From Didymodactylos carnosus (Eukaryota; Rotifera; Eurotatoria; Philodinida; Philodinidae), in contig CAJNOQ010001510.1 in the NCBI GenBank assembly GCA_905250885.1, positions 1 through 30,823 on the forward strand: a stretch of DNA of 30,823 nt. Reading direction: 5' to 3'. This document shows positions 19,795 through 30,823 of this stretch, one piece after another. Every line of letters begins with the position of its first letter. Within the stretch, counting starts at the first letter, position 1. The notes below the pieces were generated by a model. That model was not told the origin of the DNA, did not search any database, and saw nothing but the letters and a program-made list of their open reading frames with translations. The position numbers and the translations under genes were made by a program.

Positions 19795-22700
19795 CTACGT
19801 TTTTAGTTTTTTGATTGTTGAATGTTCTTCAGAATCATTGAGGGACGATTTATTATCATTTTCATAGTGCGTTGGATGAGACAAGGATAACGTGGAGGAA
19901 GATTGCTCATCGACCGATTTAGACATTAAGGTAGAAGTGACTGCAGTAGTTAATGACGGTGCTGTAAATACTCTATTGAATACGGGTAATTGCAAACTTT
20001 CAGTGGATATTTGAACGATTTTGGACTAGAATTAGAGAAAAAGAAAAATATGAATAAATAAAATACCAAAGCAATTAATAAAATAATATTTCAACTGTCA
20101 GATGATTAGAAATTGAGTTGTTTTCTGAATTTCAAAAGAAAACTATGATATTAGAGGTAAAAGAACGCTGTTTAAACTTTTATGCAGTTAAAAAAGAAAA
20201 TACGTTATATAGCAGAGTTGTATATAAATCATTGACTTCATTATGTTACCTGATTTTGATCATTATTTCCGTTTTGTTGTCCATCGAGCGTTGTTGATGA
20301 CTTTTTAATGACTAAAGCTACTTTAGAAATAAAATTTCGTCGTTCAGGAACCACTACTCCTGTTCCATTTGTCAATGCATTTCCACCATTCGATATTGTT
20401 TGAGATGATGATGATGGTTGAACAATGCCATCGTATATATTTAATTTTGAAGCCAAATTTGTCTAAAACAAAACCAGTAAATCTAAACATCTCTAACAAC
20501 ACGAACAACAAAACCTATCAATGGAGATGAAATTTCGGTGGGCTTTGAGCTAAAGTAATAGTTTTTCTTTGCGTTACTTACTTCAGCCATAATGGCAATA
20601 GGAGTTTTTTGTGAATAGGCAGCAATTTTATGTTCAATCAAATAAAACATATATTCATCATACAATAACCGAATTAAATGAAATGATCCAAATGAAGCTG
20701 CACTACGTAATGTCAAATCTCGAATAACCATTGAACTGAAACACATGAAAAATAGATGGTCGATACGTACATTATATTCAGAGTACAACTCGATTGAAAA
20801 GAATAGTCAATCAATCAGAAGGACAGTTTGTTTAGTCTCTTCAAGTCGGTAAGAGATGCTCACGCGCAGAACTATATATAACTGCTATTCTGCATGTCTT
20901 TCTCCTTACCAATAGAACGACCAACTAAGTAAGAATTGTTTAGCCATTTTAGCATATAATAAATGTGATTGTGTTTGATAAGGTTTAAGAACATCGACAA
21001 CGACTCCATCTAACCATTGTGCCCATTGTTCTAAAGTTGACTGAGATTGTAAATGTTGTTTAAGATCATTTTCGATACGTGATACAACCAAATCATCACA
21101 TTCACAAATCCATGATGCTTGTTCCTGTGAATAAATAAAAAAAAAAAATCCATAGACATAATAATTATACATGAGCACATGGCGGCTCATAAGGTTACTT
21201 CTTTTTAATTAGCCACTGAATCTACTGAAAATCACTAATCGACGAAAAAATGAACTGGTAAATAAAACTGACCGTTCTTACGTCACCAATTCAACTAGAG
21301 ACTTAATTTTGCTTCGGTCTTCTGTAGAGATCTTTCTCGTCTGTGTTCTACTATACTTTTATAGTACGGTTACCTACTTGTATATGTTTAAAATCAACTT
21401 TATTCAAATCTTGTAACATTTGTTGAACTTGTTGTGAGTTTCGTAAGACGGCTTTGGCCGCTTGAGCCAAATGATTTAGTGATGTATATCGACGGATGGT
21501 CATCGAAAATGAATTGACGATTGACAACTGAAATAAAAATAGTATATTTAAAAAGAAAAAAAGTGAAAGATAACTAAAAATATCTACTTTGATAGTTTTT
21601 AATCTTTCAGGCATATGAGATATAATTGATTTCAATGTTGAATCTAATGATTTTCCGAATGTACGAATCGACTGTGTTATTTGACCTGAAATTAGAAAAA
21701 CAACAATATGAAGTGCTATGAAAACACACTTATTCAATATATTGCTTATCACGTATAACAATTCACTTTTAAAATACATACCAGGCATTGGATTAAGTAT
21801 ATCAGGTATAAGGCGCTCAATTAATTGTTGATATAATGTGTAATCACATTGACGAATAAAATCTTGAACTTGTGATAATGAACATATATTCAAAAGTTGA
21901 TATGCTGTTAATAATTGATCACTAAACAGAACAACGAAAATGAAATATCATGTCTAATCTTTTGATAATACATAGTTTTTTAGTCTAATTAAATTAAATA
22001 CTTTACCTATGATCACTTTGTGTTGATTTCCAAAAACTTGTCCATATTTGTTCAACTGATGTAAACTGTAAATTTGTAATGACATCAAATAATTTCTGAA
22101 AATTAAGAGAAGTTTAGTAATAACAGTATAATTGAGCTCTCTAGTTTTAAACATACAGCACAATGTTCTTTATACGAATCTTCAAATCGTCGTAAATCGG
22201 AAAATTTTAAACATTCCGGCAACACCAATGATGAATCAATATGGATACTTTCATATAAGACAAGAGAGTCTAAACAAAAATATATGCAAAGTAAGCAAGG
22301 ACATACATCTTAAAAAGTTTTTTACAGCTATAAAATTTATTTTCTATTATACTGCAATCGTAGCCGTGAACTTTACACACGATGCTAACACCTTTTCAAA
22401 ACTAACGATAAATCAGAAATAAAATATTTTCTAAAAGTTTCGAATCGAACAAAAAGAAAAGACTGTGGTATCATTTTGTAGAACTAATTTCGGAGCTTCT
22501 GTAATAGCTCACTGCAACTAAGTTATATTCGTATAACTAGAGAGATTAGCAAGAGTGTGTGTATTCAACATACTTGTGTCTTGAGCAAAATGTGATTGTT
22601 GCAAATTTAATTTTATATCAGATTCAGATGAATATGACTGATCTTGTAATTCCGTGCAATGAGTAGGTGATGATGATGCAGAACTATTAGCATTAGCAGT

Positions 22701-24919
22701 TGATTGAGAGAATACACCACGTCTAAACAAAAAGAAAAATTGATTTTGTCAAGAATTTGAGAAAACAGAATAGTCCTAAATGCTTACTTTTTTGTATTTG
22801 TTGCTCCAAAATGATGTTGTTCTTTGAACATTAGTTCACCATTTTTGTCCGTATATTGATTAAGAGTAGATGAGCCTTTTAAACGAATACCATAATAATG
22901 ATATTTTGAATTACCTCTATAAAAGACAAATAAATAACACGTATTAAACATAATAATACAATTATTCATTGCAGATGTAAAAAATTGTCCATATTCAGAT
23001 AAAAATATAATTACTATAATATTCTTTATGAAAAATTAATTACCTGGTTCCTAATCTTCTTGTTCTTAGGCCTAAAAAGACGGATCGAATTAATTTTCCA
23101 AATGATGCTGGATTCACTTGTTCCAATTTTTGTTCCTGACAATGTTGTAAATAAAATGAGTACAATATTGATCTTCTCAATGAACATCCTTCAGCCGGTT
23201 CAAAATTATCCACTAACCATTGAACCTGAAAACAGCAAGAGAAAAATGAGTCTAAACTAGTCTATTTTTTAAGATTTTCTTTATAAATTTATCCTTGATT
23301 ATTTCTTCTTTTTTTATCTCTATGAAACAATTCATAACACAAAGTAGTTGATCTCACTCAATTATAAAAAAGAAATCGTACCGTAGCCGGTGATGCCCTT
23401 GTTGTATGAGCTAATGTTTGGGCGGAGTTTTCATCTTGTAAAAAAGTAAATGTACCAGTTCCATTTTCACATGATAAAATATGATGACTATATCCATCAC
23501 CGGAACTTCGCTAAATTAGAACAAATAATTAAAACCTGTATGCAACGGACAGAAGATATTAGTTAGTAACACGAATAAACAAAGAACGTTTAAACTCGAT
23601 TTAGATGAAACACACTCTACAACTGTACATTATTCTTTCTAGTCCCCAATTTTTATTCTAAACTCATATTTAATCATATATAAAGTAAACAAATATCAAT
23701 TAAACACCAAATAGTTGTTGTTCATTAGTCTTCAACACACTTTATTAATGTAAAATGGAAACGAAGAAGACGGTGCTAGACACTCAAATAAATGCTTGGT
23801 GTTCAAAGTCAATTCTATCATCTCTTACGGATTGTAATCTAAATATTTGCGGTCCAATAGGTAACTGTTGCTGAGGTAAGTTTAAATCAAGATTTTCATA
23901 ATTATCTGAGTCTAACTCATCTGCAGGAAGATCATGGTAAACAAAACATTGCTGTTTAATCAAGGGAGTAGAATCATTTACTAATTGCTAAAGTAGCAAG
24001 ACATGCTAAAAATGTTATAATGATAATAGTTGTATCAACGTACATTTTGTTGTGGATGAAAAAACGAATTTGTTCCAGTATATAATGTTCCATCACTTGT
24101 ATTAAACTGAAATTGACTAAAATGAAAAAATAAAACATGGTCTTTTAGCGTCTATAAACACGTAATAGTCAATCATTTTTTGTATACACTTATACACGTG
24201 AAAGTGAACTGTACATTTTAGGTGTCTGTATACAAAAAATTGAAGAAATTTTTTCGTCTTGCCATCAGCAGATAAACAATAATAATCTCTCTTTTCTTTT
24301 GTTTTGAAACGATTCTAAAATTGTTAGTATTAATCAAAAATTATGCCAGTTACATTATTTAAGGTTACAGACAGTAATTTAGAATATACGCAGAAATTTT
24401 ACTATACAAAGTATTTATTAATGTTCAATCTTCATGAATATCACCTAGTGCTATACTTACACGGGTGCTCCGTTTTGAAATCCACTTCCATTTGTATACG
24501 TATTCGATGTTGATGCTTGTGCAGAATTTGAGTTAGTTGCTTGTGCAGTAGCAATGATGACTCGTCCGGTTTGACCCGATGATTGAGATTGATCTCCACT
24601 TGTTCCACCTGATGTTGAAGTTGCTATTACGTATTGACTAGCTCCGCCTGCTCCTGTTGGTGTCTGATGTGATATAGAACCTTGGCGAGGTTGAGTAGAT
24701 TTTGTTGATTGAGGAGATACAAGACGCTACAAACAATAAAAATAATCAGTATAGTCAAATGAGCTACTTGTAATTGATTTCAATCCTATTCTTAAACTGC
24801 AACACGGTACATGAGGATATAAACGCTGGATTCGTGATTAACACGTTCTCTTTTACCCTTGTAGACATTGATGGTTCAATAGTGACGAGACTCGAATGAG
24901 ACAAACCACTTGTGGCCAT
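19795..24919 (-). CDS. RFX1/2/3-family winged-helix transcription factor, complete 17-exon gene
   Basis: RFX proteins bind X-box promoter motifs in the nucleus and, in animals, drive ciliary genes. Coding exons (minus, 5' to 3'): 24919-24857, 24726-24461, 24116-24044, 23987-23829, 23510-23382, 23225-23044, 22916-22788, 22722-22574, 22269-22157, 22095-22007, 21921-21782, 21685-21588, 21527-21378, 21124-20910, 20735-20582, 20462-20250, 20025-19795. All introns are GT..AG and the frame holds at every junction: 2553 nt, 850 codons plus TAG. Residues 1-220 are Q/S/T-rich, as in RFX activation regions. The DNA-binding domain runs from about 221 to 303 ([41 protein letters not shown]). Then come the conserved B/C and dimerisation regions, with [35 protein letters not shown] and [20 protein letters not shown]. 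Length lies between RFX3 and RFX1. An in-frame TAG two codons upstream fixes the start. I assign the RFX1/2/3 group but not the paralogue. The 217-aa tail and exon 4 are my splice models, without family support. Confidence 0.95.
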
Positions 24920-24950
24920 GAACTATTGAACGGAAATTGAATCACAAAAC

Positions 24951-24952
24951 TA
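24951..24952 (-). other. Splice acceptor in the 5' UTR of the RFX gene
   Basis: A long pyrimidine tract on the minus strand ends in TTTCAATCTAG about 30 nt before the RFX start codon, a good 3' splice site. Upstream of the ATG the frame has a stop, so the acceptor lies in the 5' UTR. It could serve a 5' UTR intron whose first exon lies further upstream. It could also be a spliced-leader trans-splice site, a mechanism known in bdelloid rotifers. No matching donor was identified. Confidence 0.55.
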
Positions 24953-27900
24953 GATTGAAACAAAAAAAAAAACATCATTTATTAAAGAGAATAAAAAACT
25001 ACAATATCGAAGAAAAACAGCTTAAAATGATAAAATGACCAGGTCAGAACGTTTCTCTATTTCAATAGAATTATTTTAATAAATCTATTGAAATAGAGAA
25101 ACGTTCTATAATAGAGAAACACGCCTTCAGATGACTTCTTGATAAAAAATACAATATTATTAGGAGACAGTAGTTTAAGTGATTCTGCTATGAATGTAGC
25201 ATACATTAATTAAAATCAACCAAAGTTTTGAACGTTTTTTTATGAATTTTCTTGTTGTATTTGTGGTTGCAAATAATCTGTAGAACTCATACATAAAGCA
25301 AATTAATTTTTTATGGCAAAAAATAATGATTAGAAATTCGGATTTAAATCAAATTTAATAAACTTTGTGCCTTTGCATGTTTCAAAATGGTAAAGTCGAT
25401 AGGATACAACAGGAGACTTATTTGAAAGTATTTTTAGACTGAAATAAACAAGATGAACTAGATGTTTAAGATTGTATACTCTGCCAGTTGAACACATCAA
25501 ATCTGTAACTCTTTTCTTAGAAGCTGAGATGCGAGTATCAAATAAATAACGAAGGACTTGTGATGAAATACATTTTAGTCTCTTAAAAGTGTGATTTTCT
25601 TACAACACAAAAGTAATCATTCCTAGTCAACATCTTCCCCTTAATCTTCGACTGTTGTGTTGCCAGAGATGTGGTAAATCGACTAATTTTCCTTTCGTGC
25701 TTTTTAATACGTTTTTTGGCGATTTTGAATTTTTTTGCAAAAAGACATCAGAACAAAACAGTGGCCCTAAGGATCCTCTCTCAGTTTTCTAGACCTCTCT
25801 CTCTCTTTAGCTCTCCTGAAGGCGCTGACCGTTGTTTATTTTCCTAGAATATACCTCATTGTTTTCATAGATTTATGGTCTTATGTTCGATGTTTTTCTT
25901 CTGTAATTGAAAATGAGTAGGAAAAAGAACAGTAAATAGCAGCTGTCAGATTAAAGAAGAAGAATCATTACATAGTACCTTTTTGGTAACTTGGCTACTC
26001 GTTGTGAATAGTAACTAGTTGAAGTAAGAAATAAGCTGTCACAAACTGGTATATTAACCATATCTAGGTAATAGTTGAAGAGCTCTCTATTTTCTCTATT
26101 TTTAAACGAAACTTTTTCCAAAAAGAAAGGATAATCCTTTAAATGTATGCATGAACTTTTTGATTACCTTTTATTTCTCTTCTCATTCTTCACCACATAA
26201 CTTGACAACGATCAAAAAAATCAAAGAGTGCCAGGCAACAGTGTAACTATATCAACGTTTACCACAGATGAAGCTGAAGTATTTAAAAAAAAGAACAGAG
26301 CAAATGGTGGATGTAGGCAAGTTACTAATGCACTGCAAGCATATATAATCAATATTAAAATACTCAGTTTTGTATCTTACAAATATGAAAGGAACAAATA
26401 TGAAAGATTAAGAAATGAGTCGAATTATCTGTACGAGAAAGAGACGGTCCTCTAAGTAACATGTATGAATAATGTCTAGCTGTAAGATATGGTATCAAAG
26501 CAAGGCATTTATACATTTTTATCTATAAATGCTACGCCACAAAATTTCGAAATTTCACATTAATAGTAGAGATTTATGAAAAAAACTTATGGATGCCTTG
26601 ATTTGACCTACTATATGAGCGGTCGTGTGAGGATATTTCAAAAAAACAACAACCAAACTTGACAAACTAAAATTATTAAATAAAGCAAAATATGTTACTC
26701 AAGACTTTTATTGAGTATTAAAATTTGTTAATATGAAGACAACTAACTAACTACTTTTGAATGTTTTGTCATCTATAGATTTATGGATAAACTTCATAGG
26801 TGACTTCATATGACCACATTCTTATAGGATTTTGCTGCTACCTCTCTATACGAGTGCAGAATGTTTTTGGATCATTTCTCAGCCATCTGTACTCTTTAAA
26901 AAAAATTTTCTTCAGTGCCGAAGCCATCAAGTATGAAACAGTTACTAAAGCTGCGACCGAAAGTTAGCCATAATGCGTTCGACTTAACATAACTAAAGAT
27001 GGATTGTATAGCCTCATGTCGAGTTTACTCACATAGGGGAACTAGGGCAACAAATCGAGTGAAAATAAGTTACATTGATATTCTGAAATGGTAAATCATT
27101 ATAGGTTAGCCGTGCAGCAATGATTCTAATTATAGATAAATTATTATACAAATAGATAAAAACTAAATCTTGAACCCGCACGAATTTTTAAGAAAATATG
27201 AGCTTGAATTCTTAAGATTCCATTTTCCTAGATAAATTAGTCTGATTTTAAGCTCACAGCAAATGCCAGCCTATCATGCTGTATGCGAAAAGGAACATTT
27301 TACGGCACCAATAAATAGTCGCTCAAATATTGACAAAGTACTGCTCTTCAAAGCATTGAATTAATTCCGTTTGTCACATGAAAAATGGTGCTGATAACAA
27401 TAGAAATCTTTTTCCTGTATCGAATGCAAAAGTGTCGAGTTCTGCAAAAGGAACGTACACGAAAAACAATGTTTCTCATTTAACCTGTTGGCGACGACAG
27501 GCATCAATTCATGTCACGGGAAAAAACAGTTTATGAGCGTATATATGAATCACAATAAGGTACAATGATTTCGTCAGCTTGATTGTCCTCAAAACTGCCC
27601 ATTAGTGTCGGCAACACTACGAATCGGATATGAGTTACGATTTTTTGATCTTCGCTTGTTCATTCACATTCTGTTTCTAAATATTAACAATGACAAAATT
27701 TGTCAAACACTTTTCGAAGAAAACAGACTACCAAAATTTTTTGTGTGAGGTATTCTGAAATGACATTTTTTTATCTTATAATATAGTTAATACCAAAATA
27801 AATTTTTAACAGCAAAAACAATAAGAGGTTATTCTTAAATTTGAAAGTAGACAAACAGAGTAAACATAGAATACAATATAATTTTAAGAAAAAGAAGCAA

Positions 27901-29299
27901 AAAAGCGACTTGGCTTACAGAATTCTCCATTTTGTAGCGCTATTTTGATCCTTCGCACAAGTACTATAACATAAGACAATTGGAAATTTGTCAACTTTGA
28001 TAATTCTATAACTAATAGCCGTTCAAAAGCACAATATTCGTTCTCCCTTCATTTGATAACATTTTTGAACAAACAATAAAAACTTGTGATTTGCAATGAT
28101 CCATAGTCAAGATTTTGATGCACCTCCCACCTCTACGAAAAATTAATAGATTGTACTTCAGTCATTCATTCACTCGATTCAGAGCACCTCAAAAATTAAC
28201 GTACTTGTTATTGGTTTATGAAACTTTCACTGACGTTCATAGTGTGTTGTAAATGAAATAAAGTTTATTCTAAAATTTCAAGTTTTTTTAACCGATTATA
28301 GCTAAGCTATTCATTTGTAATCTTGCATAAAAAAAAATTCCTTCCTTCATTTAATATATGTTTTCCAAAGATTTCAAGTTTATTTCTAAAAATAAACACT
28401 CTTCGTTTTTTTAGAAGACGTTTAAGGCTATTTGCCCATGTATAAAAACAAATATTTCAAATTTTGAAAAATCAGAATAGATCATTCGGAGACTCTTTCA
28501 GAATCTTATTGGAAACGGAACAAGAGAAATGCATCACAATCTCAATTATCGGTTGCTACAAATCACATCTATCTTTCATTGAAACATTATTTAAAGAATA
28601 GTAAATAATCATTGTGTTTTCAAATAGACAGTAAATTCAGAGGCATAATGATCTTACTTGTTTTTGAAGTCAGAACAACAACTACGATACAAGTCACCGT
28701 TAAAGGATATAATATCTAGGCGTAAAGCACGAGAGTCAATGGACACAAAAAATGTAATAGAGACTTTCAAAATAAGGCTATAGCAGACGCTAAAAACTTA
28801 GCTATGTTCACAGTATTAAAACTAAATGAGATACATTCTTTGAATTGTCGGCTTATTGAGTGAGTCAAAAGAAACGCGTTTTCCTGGTGTTAGTTTAATG
28901 TAGTATATAACAGGATATTGTGCTTTTTTGTGATATTTCACATTATTTCGTTTTTACCGATGGTATTTCGCTACTACTTTTTATAGTGTATCACCTTGTA
29001 ATGGTCTCGCTCGTTAACGAACAACTGTATCAGTAAAACCAATTTGAATCGTTTTGTTCGAAAACTTTAAACCCTGCAATAGTAAAAAGAAAAATGAGGA
29101 ATTGATGAATTGCTGCTACAATGCCACTATGATTGTTTCTCGAAGTGAGTATTCGTTTGTGTTGAATGAATATAGACTTTCGAGTGTGTATGAGTGAGAG
29201 AATAAGCTCATCGCATGGTGTACAGTGGTATATATATATAAATGTGTATGATAATCCGTGATATTCTCTATAAACTTCTATTCTAAGTGATGAATAAAC
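24953..29299. other. Long intergenic region between the RFX and death-domain genes
   Basis: Apart from the hairpin at 25046-25107 I find no coding region, RNA gene or large repeat. A TATATATATATAAA box on the plus strand near 29230 is promoter-like, with no ORF behind it. A 75-codon plus frame at 26228-26455 has no recognisable motif. Confidence 0.45.
25046..25107. repeat. Perfect 24-bp hairpin upstream of the RFX gene
   Basis: AGAACGTTTCTCTATTTCAA and four further bases (25046-25069) are exactly repeated inverted at 25084-25107, with a 14-bp AT loop. A partial direct copy of the stem (ATAGAGAAAC) follows at about 25112. It lies some 130 bp before the RFX start codon. It is not an X-box. Confidence 0.85.
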
Positions 29300-29563
29300 C
29301 TACATTTGGTGTGTTGAAAATTGACCATTTTTTATTTTTTCGAAGAGTTTATTTATTTTATTATTCAGATCATCAACTTCTTTTTTACGAGAGTCTACTT
29401 CCTCAATGTCATCATTTATTTCATGTTTTGATTTTGAAATAGTTTTCTCAACCAACTGAACTAAATCATATCTACGAATTTTGGATAGAGCCGTAAGAAT
29501 ATCATGTACTTTTGCACGACTATGATAACGAAACCATTTTTTTAAACATTCGGCTGCTTGTTC
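29300..29563 (-). CDS. Last coding exon of a death-domain protein (partial)
   Basis: On the minus strand a splice acceptor (AATTTAG) is followed by 87 in-frame codons ending in TAG. The first ~40 residues look like the C-terminal half of a death domain: EQAAECLKKWFRYHSRAKVH, then a helix with LTALSKIRRYDLVQLVE. This fits the helix 4-6 pattern (W in the aligned position, then an L..AL..I.R.DL run). A charged Lys/Glu/Asp-rich helix of coiled-coil character follows (residues ~45-75), then a short tail ending THQM. Death domains form homotypic signalling complexes in apoptosis and innate immunity. The exons for helices 1-3 should lie upstream, above 29570. I found none that joins convincingly before the window ends, so the intron may exceed 1 kb. 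The domain call rests on pattern similarity. Confidence 0.6.
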   Translation of the reverse strand, partial: EQAAECLKKWFRYHSRAKVHDILTALSKIRRYDLVQLVEKTISKSKHEINDDIEEVDSRKKEVDDLNNKINKLFEKIKNGQFSTHQM

Positions 29564-30454
29564 CTAAATTTACAGACAAAGAATGCAAACAGATTTTCTA
29601 AAATAATGTTGTACGTTGATACAATTCTCTCTTTCCATTGTTTACAGTGGCAGATTCAGAATTATTCTTTAGTACATGCGGTTACGATAAAAGTGCCAGA
29701 TACATGCAGTCGTCATAGAAACAAATTATTATAAGAGAGTTCTGCTGGGAAAAAACAGTTTGTTGATTAAAGGGTACTTTCATTTAGGTCCGCCCAGTTT
29801 ATACATGACCTAAGAGCCGGAAAAAATTGAAGACTCTTTCCGTGTAGAGCATAAAAAGTTACATAGAAATCCATATTTATTCGCTAAAAAAGTCACAGTC
29901 TATATGCCTTTTCAAGGATGTCAAGTTTCGGGCCTCCTTCTAATAAAGCAACTTCGTTCTTATTTTTCTCTGTCTCTACAGAGCTTATGCCACCGTTGGG
30001 CATACCACACGAAACAGCACTTCGAGTAGTACAAATACTAATATTGAAAACTTCTCCTAGTACTTTTACAGTGGCAGGCCAGCTATCACAAAATGGCTGA
30101 AAATGAAAAAACGGCACTCAGTATTTTCCCTTTTCTGAAGGCAAAACCAAACAAAAAGTACTTGCACTATACATAAAAATGAAACCAAAGGGCTGATTAA
30201 TCCAACAGAAAAGGAATACGGCCGATAGGTACCTTCCTCTTTGAGTATGAAATCCATCTTTGAAGACTCCTTTTCAAAAACGGTCAACTTTCAGGTCCCA
30301 CAGCAGAAAAACTATACGATAGAATTCTTTTATTTTGCTCCCATTTGTAGTACTCGTCGAGCTCTACAAAATGGCATCAAAGATAGCTTTGGCCCACTCC
30401 ATTTTCACCCTCTTTTCTCGATCACAAAAGTCAGAAAAATCGATTACTGTTTTC
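29564..30454. other. Region upstream of the death-domain exon, unassigned
   Basis: This should contain the intron, and perhaps an earlier exon, of the minus-strand death-domain gene. Overlapping frames at 29893-30117, 30066-30287 (minus) and 29918-30100, 30241-30468 (plus) show nothing recognisable. The last of these runs into the inverted repeat. Confidence 0.4.
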
Positions 30455-30823
30455 ATGTTGTCATCTGATTTTCACTCTGTTCTAAAACTCCAGTCAAGGA
30501 GAAATAGTTATTAATTCGCAATCGATCTTATTTTTAGCTAAACTAATACAAAATTGCTTATGTTCAATGAAGGCGGCTATAAGTTTCTCGCTAAACTATT
30601 GTTCTAAGCAAAGCGATACTTTTCTCACATCAAATATACTGATTTTCATTGGACAAAAGTAGACCAATACTATTTGAGAAAACAGCGTTTCAGAAATAGC
30701 ATCTCTACAGCTGTTTTAAACCAATTTTGTATTAGTTTAGCTAAAAATAAGATCGATTGCGAATTAATAACTATTTCTCCTTGACTGGAGTTTTAGAACA
30801 GAGTGAAAATCAGATGACAACAT
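30455..30823. repeat. Perfect 102-bp inverted repeat ending at the window edge
   Basis: 30455-30556 is the exact reverse complement of 30722-30823, with a 165-bp unique spacer. The left edge is ATGTTGTCATC and the inner edge is CAAAATTG-type. The right arm finishes on the last base of the window, so matching may have continued had more sequence been shown. Left of 30455 it cannot be tested. Perfect identity points to a recent element, or to a foldback artefact of assembly. Confidence 0.9.

Noticed and set aside
22132..22422. 96-codon plus-strand frame
   Set aside because: It overlaps RFX exon 9 and intron 8 on the opposite strand and has no motif of its own.
25046..25107. X-box (autoregulatory RFX site)
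   Set aside because: The stem does not contain the GTNRCC...RGYAAC pattern; no X-box was seen near the RFX start.
26228..26455. 75-codon plus-strand frame as a gene
   Set aside because: No domain, no clear splice or promoter context, and low-complexity Lys/Tyr/Asn content.
1..30823. CRISPR array, bacterial operon or rRNA/tRNA genes
   Set aside because: No regularly spaced direct repeats, no bacterial gene layout and no RNA gene signatures; the intron structure is eukaryotic.

Overview
This window is eukaryotic, metazoan and AT-rich. It has short introns of 56-344 bp with GT..AG borders, an intron-containing RFX transcription factor gene, an intronless GPCR gene and many inverted-repeat transposon remnants. 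The compact introns, the rhodopsin-like receptor and the mix of DNA transposons and LINE debris fit a bdelloid rotifer (Adineta/Rotaria type). That placement is inference; the sequence itself only supports a small-intron metazoan.

Layout. Positions 1-11400 hold no intact host gene that I recognise. They are built from mobile elements: a possible 0.95 kb TIR-bounded element (461-1406), a foldback repeat (2932-3247), a 1.3 kb element with long inverted arms and a CG-rich segment (3283-4567), and a 4.55 kb Mutator-like composite (4991-9544). The composite has ~215-bp TIRs and an 8-10 bp target duplication. It contains a 497-bp nested insertion, a frameshifted FLYWCH-type ORF and a decayed LINE on the minus strand (endonuclease, then RT with its core deleted). 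A near-perfect palindrome follows at 10462-10596.

Positions 11487-12461 carry a single-exon class A GPCR with a splice acceptor just before the ATG. Positions 13900-19700 are mostly non-coding: a 627-bp foldback element with a 10-bp target duplication, a possible RT scrap, a small proline-rich ORF (15479-15739, minus) and a 93-bp-arm inverted repeat. The region just upstream of the small ORF is duplicated at 19425-19580 without its coding part.

Positions 19795-24919 (minus) hold the best supported gene: a complete RFX1/2/3-type winged-helix transcription factor. I resolved it as 17 coding exons, 850 codons, in frame at every junction. Its upstream region (24952-29299) has no gene I can support, only a perfect 24-bp hairpin. 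At 29300-29563 (minus) lies the last coding exon of a death-domain protein whose earlier exons I could not locate. The window ends exactly on the outer end of a perfect 102-bp inverted repeat (30455-30823).

The three host genes show no functional link. The most distinctive content is the density and nesting of inverted-repeat elements, the empty-site evidence for one nested insertion, and the orphaned copy of an upstream region.
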